From Orychophragmus violaceus (lineage: Eukaryota > Streptophyta > Magnoliopsida > Brassicales > Brassicaceae): 64,000 bases of DNA. The stretch lies in NCBI GenBank assembly GCA_030180135.1, contig CM058231.1, forward strand, positions 28,585,034-28,649,033, in the 5' to 3' direction. The notes beneath the pieces were generated by a model, which did no database searches, was not told where the DNA came from, and was given only the letters and a program-made list of their open reading frames with translations. Both the position numbers and the translations under genes were made by a program. Positions 21,057-31,689 of this stretch are shown piece by piece. The stretch's first letter is position 1; each line of letters begins with the position of its first letter.

Positions 21057-22392
21057 CTTTGCTTGCCCTCAAGCAAAACAGAGAACTAAAACATGGTAAA
21101 GAGGTTTGAAAACTCTTCAGAAACTCATTTCATCCTAGAAGCTACAATACTCAGATTCCCCTTAGTAAACCACTGAAAGAATCAATCACAGGATATCAAG
21201 ACCACAATGTACTTCCCCCACACTTAGCAACTGTCCTAGGTAAACTCCACAATCACATTCAAGCATTCAAATTCTCCCTACTGACTTCTGCAAGTATTTA
21301 AGTGCGGTCTCACCTAAGGAGTATCGATCTAAAGGCACATGGATTCTTACCTTATCAGCTCTAGACCACCATACTATCTTTCTCTAGTCCCTTTCTTCTC
21401 TTTCCCTTCTTTAACAACTGATTTTTCCCCACTGGGTATCATTTTATTTTTTTATCAGTGTTCTTCCCGTTATGGGGTATACTTTGGACACATTCCATGG
21501 ATCACATGAGAGATAATAGTGTTTGCTACTATTCTCATGACCACTTCGGAGTTACTAACTCATCCTCAGTTTATATTTTTTTTTTTTTACTTTATAGAAG
21601 GGGAGAAGGGGACTAAATAGGACAGGTTTACAGGCTGTGTCAGAACTAACAGGGAATCCGACATAAAGCATACCAAGCCCTTAGGTGAGAAATCTAAGTC
21701 AGTATTAAGGTTGAAGTCAGTAAAGGATCCTCTGATACCTGAAGTGATGTGGGTGTTCCCAGTAGGTTGATCTGTGATGGGGTTTTCTAATAGTCATAGA
21801 TAGATCCTGCAACTTCATCCCAATGGTTACTTAAGTTCCTGCAAGTCTTGTAAATCTTCTCAGAAAACCATAGTTTCTTACTTAAACAATTTTTGACTCA
21901 ATAAAACAAAAATTTTGAAAAACGGACTGACTCTTAAGAAAACAGAAAACAAAAGTCAGTAGCACCTCCCCCACACTTAAGACACACTGTCCCCAGTAGT
22001 GTCCAGCGAAGGATCGGTAAAAAGAAAATAAAAATTGAAAAGGTGAAATTATGTCTGTCGGCTTACCTCTGTCGCTCAGCATCGACCGTTGCACTAAGTG
22101 CATCGACCGTTACTTGGCGATTTTCGTGTATAGTCGATCGTTGCTCAGGACCGCAACGATCGCTGCAATGCGATTACTTTCGTGTTGTGACGATCGATGC
22201 AGAAATGCATCGATCGCTGCACTGCGATTTAACCGAGACCTGCAAACATAAACTCACCAGAAACAAAAACAAACGTAAAATCCTAACAAAAACACCAAAA
22301 ATGAAAAAGAAAAACACTAGTACCTAATGGTGGGTTGCCTCCCACCCAGCGCTTGTTTAAGGTCAATAGCTTGACCGGACGGATGAGATCTT
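21057..22392 (-). other. TR-GAG-1 3' internal non-coding region
   Basis: Between the gag-protease stop and the polypurine tract, where pol would be expected, there is only non-coding DNA. It includes A/T runs and, at 22080-22220, a cluster of CGATCGTTGC and GCATCGATCG palindromic motifs. A matching internal region occurs in TR-GAG-2 at about 58740-59460. Confidence 0.75.
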
Positions 22393-24987
22393 TCAAGTAC
22401 CAGGAGGTCTTGACAAAGACTTTTTCTGTCTCTGTTCAAGTCTCCTCATCCAAGGTGGTGAGTAGGCTGTTGCGGAATGCTCATGGCCAAGAAAAGATGG
22501 AGTAAAATGCGCTCCAGGATCTATAATTGCAGTCTCATCTGGCTGCTCAAAATCTGCGTCCCTTATGGTGAATGTCTGCCCATCTATCAGTGGCCTTCGC
22601 AGCTTATTCATCTCATAGTGCAGTGGTTCATCTCCCAGGTGGAGGTCTATTAGACTCTGTCTAACATCAATCACAGCTCCTGCTGTAGCCAAGAATGGTC
22701 TCCCAAGCAATAAAGCTTCATCCGGATCACAATCATATTTCAGCACAAGGAAGTCCGTTGGAACTAAGTAGTTCCCAACTCTCACCGGAATGTCCATAAG
22801 AAGTCCTTCAGGAACTCGTATGGACTGATCAGCTAGGATAAGAGAAGTCCTAGTAGGAGTAAAATCCAACATTCCCAGCTTCTCTGCCACAGAGTAAGGC
22901 ATTATGCTTCCAGCAGCTCCTAAATCACATAGAGAATGTCTAAAGCTATCTTCAAAGATAGAACAATCTAGCACAAAAACTCCAGGATCAGATAACTTCT
23001 TCGGGACCTTGGTTAGCAGAACATCACTAATATGCTGAGGAACTATTACCACCCATTCTCTCAGCTCCTCATCTAAAGGCAACATCTTGTTCAAATATCT
23101 CTGAACACATGGGTGATAAGGTGGATCATCAGAAGGTGGAATCTCTTCCAAGTCTTCACCACTCTCTTCTAGCTTTTTCAGCTCTTCAATCTCTTGTTTA
23201 ATCACTTCAGACACCTTGGGACATTGCCTAATGGCTTGTGCATAAACATCCTCTTGAGTGATCTCAGATACATCAGGGAACATGCGGGCTAGTTCTGCAT
23301 CAATCTCACTTTCATCCCACGGGTCTTCTGCTCGTTCACGACCTGCATCGATCGATGCCAGCTGTGTGTCGATCGTTGCATCACTGCAGTTTCTACCCGA
23401 GAGTTTTTCACAGAAATCCGAAAATTCTGCCTCAGTCACCAACTCAGCTGTACTTAGCTCAAATTTCTCCCCTAGATAAGATCCATCATTAATGAGTACA
23501 GACCAGGCCTTAATATGAGTCTCTGCAACTCCTTTTCCCTTCAGTGAGCTGGACATCTGGTTCACCTGAGTGTCCAACTGCTTCATGTGAGTGCTCAGTG
23601 ACTCAAACTTCCCATTGAGGTCTTGATAGACAGCGTCCAACTTCTTATTGTTGTCCACAGAAAGCTTCGTTTGACTCTCCATCAGTTGTTCCATCATAGC
23701 CTCCATTTTGCTCTCATGGGCTGTAGGTGCAGGAGGAGTCTGATAGGATGTAGACCCATAGGTTCTCTGATTACCTTGTCCATAGGTCTTTTGAAAACCA
23801 CCAGTCTGTCCACCATTGGAGAATCTGTTCCCCTGTTGATTACCAAATCTATTACCTTGGAAACCAGAACCTCCTATGAAATTCACATCTTCTTCCTGAG
23901 TTTCCTCTTCAGCCTGAATCACCTCTACATCTTGTGCAAAGTGGACAGATTTCTTACTTGTCAGGAGATTGTAGACTGTGTCCAATCTGGATCTTATATT
24001 AGCTATATCAGAATTCTCTACAGTTCCACCAGATCTCTTCCTCCTTTCATCCATTGTTTTGCAACTGTTGCTGCCAATCAGATTCTCTATCAACTGCTTA
24101 GCTTGCGTAGGAGTCCTGGTGTTAAAATTAGCATTACTGGAATTATCCAGCGCAGTCTGATAAGGAAGATCTATGCCTCTGAAGAAAATACCAATCAGCT
24201 GTACTTCTGTGAATCCATGGTGTGGACAGTCACGCTGATACTGCTTAAATCTCATCCAGGCAGTCTTCAAGGGCTCCACAGCTCCTTGGGAAAAGGTGAG
24301 TATGTCCTGTCTGGACTGATCCGAGCGTGCATCATCATAAAAGTGACGCAGGAACTCACTCTTTAAGGCTGTCCAAGTAGTATACTGACCAGGTGCTAGT
24401 TGTCTCAGCCATGCACTAGCGTCTCCAGCAAGACTGTGCGGAAATAGCTTAAGGAACAGATAGTCCGGGCATACTCCTTCATACTTCATGCCAGTGACTA
24501 TGTCCTCAAACTTGTCAATGTGATCCATAGGCTGCTCTGTTTGAAGACCATGAAAAGCAATCTGTCTCATCAGCTGGTAGTAGATGGTTTTTACCTCAAA
24601 ATCATTCCTCTCAAAAGCAGGAAGCACTAGAGCTGCTCGGTTTGCATGAAACTCATCAGGTCTGTTGTAATCAGCTAGTGTCCTCTCATGAACCACCATC
24701 TCTCTACCTTGGGCCTGTCCTTGACCCTGGTTTTGGTTCAGCTCCTGTTGCTCAGGAGGATCAGGGATGACATTCCCTTCAGCATCAACCCGATGCCCAG
24801 CAGCATTGTACGGGTTGTCATCTTGGTCCCTCAGGGTACCTTCAGCATCTGGTATCAAGATCAAACGTTCTCGTACCATTCTCTCTCTCTTTTCTCTTCT
24901 GTTAGTCCTTTCTAGACGTCCAAGTTCCTCTAGTCCGAGATTAAGCAAGCTCGAGTTCGGATTACTTCGAGTTTTCTGCGTTGGCAT
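22393..24987 (-). CDS. TR-GAG-1 gag-protease protein
   Basis: Uninterrupted frame from the first ATG at 24987 (MPTQKTRSNPNSS) to a stop at 22393, about 864 residues; the frame is also open a few codons upstream. A retrotransposon gag capsid domain spans roughly residues 130-300 (e.g. LFLKLFPHSLAGDASAWLRQ). A Q/G/N-rich linker (GNQQGNRFSNGGQTGG) and a short coiled-coil-like stretch follow. A retropepsin-like aspartic protease near residue 690 has the motif CDLGAAGSIMP followed by LLLGRPFLATAGAVIDV. The active site is D-L-G-A instead of the usual D-S/T-G-A. No CCHC zinc knuckle is evident. It would form virus-like particles and process itself. The open frame agrees with the young age given by the LTRs. 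Confidence 0.93.
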   Translation of the reverse strand: MPTQKTRSNPNSSLLNLGLEELGRLERTNRREKRERMVRERLILIPDAEGTLRDQDDNPYNAAGHRVDAEGNVIPDPPEQQELNQNQGQGQAQGREMVVHERTLADYNRPDEFHANRAALVLPAFERNDFEVKTIYYQLMRQIAFHGLQTEQPMDHIDKFEDIVTGMKYEGVCPDYLFLKLFPHSLAGDASAWLRQLAPGQYTTWTALKSEFLRHFYDDARSDQSRQDILTFSQGAVEPLKTAWMRFKQYQRDCPHHGFTEVQLIGIFFRGIDLPYQTALDNSSNANFNTRTPTQAKQLIENLIGSNSCKTMDERRKRSGGTVENSDIANIRSRLDTVYNLLTSKKSVHFAQDVEVIQAEEETQEEDVNFIGGSGFQGNRFGNQQGNRFSNGGQTGGFQKTYGQGNQRTYGSTSYQTPPAPTAHESKMEAMMEQLMESQTKLSVDNNKKLDAVYQDLNGKFESLSTHMKQLDTQVNQMSSSLKGKGVAETHIKAWSVLINDGSYLGEKFELSTAELVTEAEFSDFCEKLSGRNCSDATIDTQLASIDAGRERAEDPWDESEIDAELARMFPDVSEITQEDVYAQAIRQCPKVSEVIKQEIEELKKLEESGEDLEEIPPSDDPPYHPCVQRYLNKMLPLDEELREWVVIVPQHISDVLLTKVPKKLSDPGVFVLDCSIFEDSFRHSLCDLGAAGSIMPYSVAEKLGMLDFTPTRTSLILADQSIRVPEGLLMDIPVRVGNYLVPTDFLVLKYDCDPDEALLLGRPFLATAGAVIDVRQSLIDLHLGDEPLHYEMNKLRRPLIDGQTFTIRDADFEQPDETAIIDPGAHFTPSFLGHEHSATAYSPPWMRRLEQRQKKSLSRPPGT

Positions 24988-25011
24988 AAACTGTCTGTAA
25001 TCGTCCAGCAA

Positions 25012-25240
25012 CGATCGATGCTATCAGTGCAACGATCGATTCAATTCTCAGAATCGCCTAGTGACGATCGACGCAAGGTATGCAACGATCGACGCAAGGC
25101 GAAATTCGTACCTGCGACAGAAAGAAACCGAGAAAAAAGAAAATCAGCAAAATCAAAAATAAAAACGAAAAAGAACAAAAAACAAAAAGAAAAATTTCTA
25201 GTAAAAACCCTAAGTTCGGTCCTATCGAAGACTCAAAGAG
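25012..25240 (-). other. TR-GAG-1 leader
   Basis: Short leader between primer site and gag. It holds four CGATCGA-type motifs near 25012-25095 and an A-rich (plus strand) stretch at 25125-25200. Confidence 0.6.
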
Positions 25241-25258
25241 TCCCCGGCAACGGCGCCA
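25241..25258 (-). other. TR-GAG-1 primer binding site (tRNA-Asp type)
   Basis: The minus strand reads TGGCGCCGTTGCCGGGGA, the standard site of Athila/Tat-type gypsy elements complementary to tRNA-Asp. It lies six bases inside the 5' LTR border. Confidence 0.92.
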
Positions 25259-25264
25259 AAAACT

Positions 25265-26480
25265 TGATAGGTTCTAAGTTTTCCCTATACTAAACTGCAA
25301 GTGAACAGCAATGTCAAAGTAGTATATAGGGTTATCGAATCCACAGGGACACTCGGTCTCAAGAGAATCAAACTGTAGGAATAAATACTAGAAATAAGAA
25401 AATAGTGAATAAATTGCGGTGCGAGAAAGTAAATCAGTAGCAGAGATTAACGGTTGTGAAGCAAGTAATTAAAAGCGTCAAGCCTAGGGTATTCTCAGGA
25501 AATCAGACAAGCAGACAGTTCATTCAGCAAGGATCTAATTAAGAACGGTTCTAGAACTCAAAACACAGATATAGAATTAACCAAATTCCTTTGCGATAAT
25601 TCTCTAAGTCTAAGTGCAGCAAACCAAACTTTCGTTTGCGAGAACTAACAGATTAAACTAGCAATAAGTCCAAGTTTGATATGTTCACAATTATCCTAAA
25701 CCAAACTTCCGTTTGCGCAAAGTTTAATTGCCCAATTTAATTAGTTCAGATTCCTAAACCCCACTTCCGTGACGTATTTAGCAACCTAAGATCTAGATTC
25801 TAATTGATCAGGTTAGAACTAGCTTTAAGCACAATTAAATTGAAGAACAGATATAGTTATGAATCCTTAACTGAATTTGAACAAGTCTAGCAAGTCATGA
25901 AATCCTATGTGAGAAACCCTAAACCTAACTATGGATCTACTCAGACATAGATAATGAAAACATAATCATAGAATGAATAAATTGCATAAAAGAATAAGAG
26001 TAAAAGGGGTTCGAAATCTTCTCCAAATACAGATGATGTAACAGGTTCAGATCAGCCCCAAAAAGCTCTAAAATCCTCTGCTCTTAATTATCAAAGTGTA
26101 TGGTAAAAAGTAAAAAGCCTCCCTAATAAAAACACTAAAAACTCTATTATATAGGCATAATCTCGGCCAAGGGCTTCTTTGTAAATATCAGGAACTTCTG
26201 GATCAAAGTGCAAATTCTTCACTCTTCTAAACCGCCGAGTTTTTGGCCCATCTCGCTGGTGCATCGATCGATGCTAGCGTGCAACGATCGACACCTTCCT
26301 CTGTTTCGGACAGTGAACTCTATCTCTCGGCCAAACACTCCAAAAATCTCCAAAATGCTCCATTATCTCCAATTCAGCTCCCAACCTGATTATACCTGTA
26401 AAAGACTCTAAACAAAGACAAAAGACACTAAAAACACACTTATATCATGGTCTAAAACTAGTAAAAACCATGATATATCA
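25265..26480 (-). repeat. TR-GAG-1 5' LTR (1216 bp)
   Basis: Same length and same TGATAGG to ATATATCA borders as 19824-21039. It carries the promoter of the minus-strand element. Confidence 0.95.
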
Positions 26481-26616
26481 GTTTTATATCAATTCGAGTA
26501 AACATAGCGTTTGTATTTTTGTAAATGCTATCTAAAATACAAGAGAATATCAACCATAGTATAAACACTAAAAACGGTATATGCAACTGCTATTAATACA
26601 CGAATTTCTTGTAGTG
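26481..26616. mobile_element. orphan CACTA-type terminus
   Basis: The sequence after the gypsy element holds ATAGCG and GCTATC motifs and ends CGAATTTCTTGTAGTG, a perfect CACTA terminus very like that of element A. Its flank TAA does not match element A's TSD, so it belongs to another, older element into which A inserted. I found no matching left end in the window. Confidence 0.6.
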
Positions 26617-27540
26617 TAATTGATTGTCTAGACTTTGTTTCCACTTTTGCTTGACAATTGATTTTGGAAGCTTTGAGCTCTCACTTTCAAACCTTTCTTC
26701 CTTTTTTATTTATAATTGTTTGCTTGAGACAAGAAAAATATCTGTTTGAGGGAATTGATGAGTCCTTATTTTAGCATCTTTTGGAATTCATATTTGCATG
26801 ATTTTGGTGTGTTTTGCATTTATCCTAGTCATATTATTAGTAATTTATGAATTAGGATTTATAGTTCTTAGGATTAGAGTTTGCATTACTTTTTTCTTTC
26901 TTCAATCTTTTTAGGTGCAAATGGAGCTTTGGGGAATTTCTTGGAGTTTTGGGATGAGGTTGCAGAGTTGAAGGACCAAGAAAATTGGAGATTGAACTTT
27001 AATGCAGCCATCGACATGCACACTTTGACCAGTAGAGGTCGATGGTAAGGTGAGCCGATCCTTGGATTGTCACAGAGAATCCATCGGGTGGCCACCATCG
27101 ATCAGTAGAGCCTGAAGCCATCCATGCCTCCCCATCGACGAGGTGAGATCGGTCTAACCATCCCAAGGTGCACCCTCACGTAAACTACTTCATGCATCGG
27201 CCATGCATCCATCGTTCAAGACAAGTCGATACTGTCCACAACCTTCCATCGATCGGATCATATCGATTTGCCTTGGCCGATCCAAAATCACGACTAAGCA
27301 TGAGACTTTGCCAGAGAAATCATCGGCCAAAGAAAATCGAGGAAATGTGCCCGATGAAGCCCGATCACTCCTCTCGACCGTGCAGCCGTCGAAAATTTGT
27401 CCCGATATCAACTGCTCGCCAAGCCCACAAAAAATGTATCAACTTTCGGCCATCGCTAGAGCAGGTCGATACTCTCCTTGGCATGAAATCTGATTCCCAT
27501 CAGTCGGTCTCCATCGAGAAACTCCGGTAGATGCCAAGAC
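26617..27540 (+). mobile_element. gypsy (Athila-like) 3' end and LTR fragment, probable
   Basis: GCTTGAGACAAGAAAAATAT and TTTGAGGGAAT precede TGATGAGTCC at 26756. This resembles the degenerate stem and polypurine tract next to the TGATGA start of many plant gypsy LTRs. The following 780 bp, with GCAAATGGAGCTTTGGGG and many CCATCGATC motifs, has LTR character but no clear right border and no coding. Confidence 0.45.
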
Positions 27541-28423
27541 CTTTGGTACTAAGAAGTGATATGAATCTTTGGAAATAAGAGAGCACAAACGATGATCTAA
27601 TGCCCATGATTGAAATTGCAGCTAGTGCAGACTTAACAATCAGGAAATTGGCTTCACATGGAGAGGCAACAAAGTACCAAATTGTTGAGCCTTTTGACAG
27701 AATAAACACATTAGCATTTGTAATCTAGGACAAACTACTCCATGTAACACAACCACTCAAAACAAGTGGAAAATATGGGAGGATAACAAGTTCCATAAAG
27801 AAGAAACAAACAAAATTCACTGGAAGACTAGAACTATCAAGCATTTCCTCACCAATCTGCCTCAAAAGAGGAGGAAACAACTTCATATGACCAATAGCCG
27901 GAGTGAAATCGAAATGGAGACTGCATACTCGAGTAAAGAGTCGCACAAAAGCAAGATGCATGCCATGAGAAAGCTCAAAAGAGAAACCAAAGGACAATAA
28001 CACAACAGCCATGAATGACATATAAGGGTTCAAATCTGTAATCTGGAGCAGAGGAAATGATGTAGAGGTTTCTGGGAAAGAGCAATCGTCTCCAAAAATA
28101 ATCATATCAGTAGGTTGCAGAGCAACAAGAAGAGGATCCGTTAGAGGGAGAAGTGGTGGTTCTGGTGGAGAGTCTGGAGACGACGGGAGACATTTGGCAG
28201 TGGCAACAATCATGGTGAAAGTAATGGAGCGGTGAGCTCTAGGATCTCCTAAACAGGTTGAGACAACGGTGTGAGGCGGTGTGAGACAACGACATGAGAC
28301 AGAGTGAGACAACGGTGTGAGGTGGTGGGAGACTAGCAACCAACGACCAACGGCTGAAGCGGTGATGGGAAAAGGTTTGCATACTGCAGTAAGGTTTCTC
28401 ACAACAGCGACATTAAGATTCAA
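27500..28423 (-). pseudogene. hypothetical proline-rich protein, repeat-associated
   Basis: A minus-strand frame at 28423-27725 (about 230 codons) contains SSPDSPPEPPLLPLTDPLL and, further on, a hydrophobic stretch. A second frame at 27709-27500 (FILSKGSTIWYFVASPCEA...) looks like its continuation. A proline-rich start of the same kind begins the ORF at 29425-29114. I do not recognise a domain. It may be a transposon-borne gene family of Brassicaceae or a captured host fragment. No function is assigned. Confidence 0.35.
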
Positions 28424-28434
28424 TGATCCAAAAT

Positions 28435-28765
28435 CTTTAAGAAAAGAAAGTTTCTTAAAACATCTCCAATGTTCAATTTCTTTTTTTCATTCCAAAACGG
28501 AAAAATGCAAAATGCAATTGAAATTCTCTTCAATATATTTGTTCTACATTCCATTTGAAATAGAAAATATTAAGTATATTTTTTCTATTTTATTATTAAT
28601 TGCAAATTATACACATTCTTCAAAATTTACAAATTGATCCACTTATTTAATGTCTTTCAAAATTTTCATAATTTTTTATATTATTTAAATCTAACTATCA
28701 TAAATATAAAGAAAAAACACATTACATTACATAAAATAATAAAACAAAGTTGAGTTTAATTTAAT
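28435..28765. other. AT-rich segment, no gene
   Basis: Very AT-rich DNA starting near ACATCTCCAATG. It lies beside the Harbinger relic and may be a small related non-autonomous element, but I cannot define its borders. Confidence 0.35.
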
Positions 28766-28784
28766 CATCCCCAATTGAATATTT

Positions 28785-29005
28785 TTCCTATAAGCGATCA
28801 ACTAATGCATTTCGAAGTGAAAAATGAGTATCTTTATCTTTGATTTTTCTAAACCGAGCAAGAAAAAGTTTTAGAACTCAGTATTGTCGTCCTCGGCTAT
28901 GTCGATTTCTTGAAGTGGAACTTCTCTTCCAACTTCAATTGGTGAATTGAAATCGCGCTCATATTTGATTATCATGTTATGCATAATTGTACATGCAGTC
29001 ATAAT
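28785..29005 (-). pseudogene. PIF/Harbinger transposase C-terminal relic (ALP1-like)
   Basis: The minus strand reads TACTIMHNMIIKYERDFNSP then IEVGREVPLQEIDIAEDD, followed after a one-base shift by FLARFRKIKDKDTHFSLRNA and LVDRL with a stop. This is the C-terminus of the plant-transposon (DDE_Tnp_4) nuclease family. The catalytic DDE part is absent or unrecognisable upstream. There is a stop and a frameshift, so it is dead. Confidence 0.75.
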
Positions 29006-29113
29006 GTCATGTAACATGAAGGAAATAAGCTACATTTGGAGCAATTAAAGAAGTCAAGTGCACAAAGACAACACCATTTCGAGATTCAAAGTAAGTACTA
29101 CGTATTGAAAGAC
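29006..29113 (-). other. decayed Harbinger-adjacent sequence
   Basis: It may continue the transposase upstream (minus strand codes fragments such as VHLTSLIAPNVAYFLH) but is too decayed for a firm call. Confidence 0.3.
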
Positions 29114-29425
29114 TTAAGGAAGAAAATAAACTTTTGTTCCAAGACTTGAACTTGATAGAAGATCCGAACCTCCGTGTATATGTTCATAGTGATTTGACAC
29201 CAATTTGAAAAAAAAATTGGAGATGCCTTTAGAGATTTGGTGACTCAAATCCAGATTTGCAATTTTTGGATAAAGATCATCAAATTTTAGATCTAGATCA
29301 TACTTGGTGGAATCAAAAGCAACAACAAACATGAAAACGGAAGCAGAAGAGATGGTTAAAGATAAGGGAGGCTTTGGTGGGTCTGGTTCTTCTGGCAAGG
29401 AAACGACCGTGACGGCGGCAACCAT
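29114..29425 (-). pseudogene. hypothetical proline-rich protein, second member
   Basis: Starts MVAAVTVVSLPEEPDPPKPP and is about 103 residues. The start recalls the TMIVATAKCLPSSPDSPPEP stretch of the 27725-28423 frame on the same strand, which suggests two members of one repeat-borne gene family. It has no recognised domain. The frame after the proline-rich start is low in complexity and may be non-coding. Confidence 0.35.
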
Positions 29426-29559
29426 TGGAAGTGAAGCGTAGGCAAGCTCTCTCTCTTCCTAATTTTATTTTCTTAGATTTTTTTCTTAAAAAATTAATAA
29501 ACCAATTTTTATAGTCAAGATTCGTATGATAATCCAACAAATTCAATTCTAATCTCAAC

Positions 29560-30100
29560 AACATTTAGTTTTAGTTTTAAAAGAAAATAAATAGTAAAAA
29601 AACCGAGAAAGCATTACACAAAAGACTCGTATTTCCTAGACTTTGGCCGAATTAAGAAACTTACGCTCAAACAGACTCCGATAGTCCCTTTTCGGCCCAT
29701 TCGGAAGATCAAGTTAAACCGCTTGAGGATAATTACAAGAATGGAAAGAGAAATTCGAAGAAGAAAAGGAGAAGATAATCTCGAGCAGAAAAGTAAATCC
29801 CAACAGAAATGAAATATGGGATAATCGGAAGATTTCCGGAAATCTTGTAGGCTAATATCCTCGAAGCCGACTCGTCGTGACTATATAAGACGAAGGAATT
29901 CCTACGATAAAATCATCTCGAGAAACCCTAGCAACTATACTTATACTTTTATTAAGATTTTGCTCTTTGTACTTTGTTTAAGATCAAACTTATCAATAAA
30001 ATATCCTCCGGGTCACTTGTCGTGTTGTTTATTCTTGATTCTTCTGTTCCCTAAAAGTTTTACTCTACAAAAACCGACAGTGCGAGTTTTGACTCTCACA
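29560..30100 (+). repeat. gypsy LTR (second gypsy family), right border clear
   Basis: The right border GACTCTCACA is followed at once by a primer site. A TATA box (GACTATATAAGACG, near 29880), leader-like sequence and a poly(A)-type signal (AATAAAATAT, near 29995) lie upstream in the expected order. The left border is uncertain. Confidence 0.65.
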
Positions 30101-30102
30101 GT

Positions 30103-30118
30103 TTGGCGCCTTCTGTGA
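30103..30118 (+). other. gypsy primer binding site
   Basis: TGGCGCCTTCTGTGAA resembles the TGGCGCCGTCTGTGGG site common to plant gypsy elements, with a few changes. It begins two bases after the LTR. Confidence 0.7.
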
Positions 30119-30160
30119 AGAATAGAAGTTTCTTACACTTAAAAACCTCCGACTAGTAGA

Positions 30161-30775
30161 TGGCCACCGATGGAGACGGAAACAGACACAAGCAAATCAC
30201 TAACTAGCGATCGACAGAATAAACAACAACACCACAGCGGACAAACACTACGACGAGCAACGTCACAACATGCAACACCGCGACAGACAACGTTGCTGCA
30301 AACACAACCGCACCAGACACAACAACCAGCTCGACGCTGACCGAGTTAAAGGATATGATAGCCGTACTAATGCAAAAACACAGTATCAGAAGAAGGTGAA
30401 TAACACGCTCACCGAGAAAGTGGAGATTATCGGAGCAAAAAACTAAGGAGCACCTGGGCAGTGAACTTCAAACCAACTGAGTGTCGGCGACTCGACTTCT
30501 CAACGCCTAGCGGCTCAACGAAAAATCCCACACTACATCGGCTACAACATGCAAACAAGCAAACCCCTCATGCGGTTAGATACAAACACAACATATCCAC
30601 CACCATTAATCCGACCAAGAAGGCTCGCAACGACCATCAACGCTGACGTAGAAGATTGCATGATCGCAACCTCAAACAAACAAAAAATTGTAACAAGGAT
30701 ACCAAGATCGGATAAGAATTCATTGAAACCGAAAAGAACACTTTGTAGTGTTCAAAGATCGTCTTCGTCGTAACT
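30161..30775 (+). pseudogene. decayed gypsy gag
   Basis: ATG at 30161 (MATDGDGNRHKQIT) opens a frame soon broken by stops. In-frame remnants include TLTELKDMIAVLMQKHS, typical of the gag N-terminal region of this type. The rest (30461-30775) is open only in short pieces. No protease or pol follows. Confidence 0.5.
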
Positions 30776-31640
30776 CACTTTAAGATCTCTCTGATTATCG
30801 AGATAAATACCTAAATTATGATTTTCCTACTCATCATCAATTGCTTTATAAATTACCCCGATCTATTCAACTTCTTTGTGACTTTTCAATTTTAGCTTTA
30901 TCGCAAGTATGCTGTTTTCAATGATATATGATTATAAGAAACAATATGTTTACGAGAATCACTAATATCTCTAAATTACGTGAAAATTAACATGATAAAC
31001 TATTGATCGACATCGTAAACAGATCGTGAAATCTATTTGTGAGTTCATACGTACAGTCTAATGCTCTTTGATCTTGTTCTACATGTTAAGCATTTTAGTT
31101 TGGGACTTTGCTTTTATAAATCATGATCAGAGTCTAACCAGTTGTCATCAAACGAGTCTCCGACTTTGCTCCGGTTGCAGATCTAGCCACGACGCCAAGT
31201 AATCCAAATAACAAACAATCGTACCGGAGTCGAATGACTCAGCAATTCTGATTGAGTGCGCTGCTACACCTTCACACCATAGTCGAGTCAAAATGCCCTA
31301 ACCAATCGTCGTCGATGCCCCGCCATCATGCCAGCCAGTGTTCCAGGCCATCCTGATACCAAGCTTCTCAACCATCCACGTACAAAATCCGGTATCTATC
31401 TGCATACAACAGTCGATCTTTCAAGTAATCAAGACGTCCAAGCAGCGAAACTCGCCAAACCGCACATTCGTATGTCCTTCTCGGACGACATAAATTCATG
31501 CTCGGCTTGACATTTTCGTGCTCACTTTGGGTTCCCGACCAGTTCGCGAGCTGATCGGTCCATAGCCATCATCTGTCCGTAAACAATCGACTTTGACTAC
31601 ACGTTTCTATAGTTCAACGCAGACTACTGCGACAAGGCTG
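30776..31640 (+). other. decayed gypsy internal or flanking DNA, no gene
   Basis: No supported coding. The first part is AT-rich and LTR-like; from 31140 it becomes GC-richer with short open pieces that I regard as chance. Confidence 0.4.
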
Positions 31641-31689
31641 CTCAGACGATGATCATGCTCAAACAGGTTGTCATACGATCCTTTCGAGC

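Larger units (their letters stand above)
19824..26480 (-). mobile_element. TR-GAG-1: complete non-autonomous gypsy (Athila-like) element
   Basis: Two LTRs of 1216 bp flank an internal region with tRNA-Asp-type primer site, a gag-protease ORF and a polypurine tract, all in minus orientation. The TSD is GTTTT (19819-19823 and 26481-26485). LTRs begin TGATAGG and end ATATATCA. I count only about three differences between LTRs by eye, so the insertion is young. No reverse transcriptase, RNase H or integrase is present, so replication needs enzymes from a related autonomous element. Confidence 0.95.

Noticed and set aside
22043..25293. Open frames on the plus strand opposite the TR-GAG-1 gag-protease (up to 247 codons)
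   Set aside because: They are shadows of the conserved minus-strand ORF. They show no domain and run through its leader and UTR.
10462..26616. One single CACTA element from 10462 to 26616
   Set aside because: The 3-bp flanks would be GTT and TAA. Using 19818 as right end gives matching GTT flanks, so 26616 belongs to another element.
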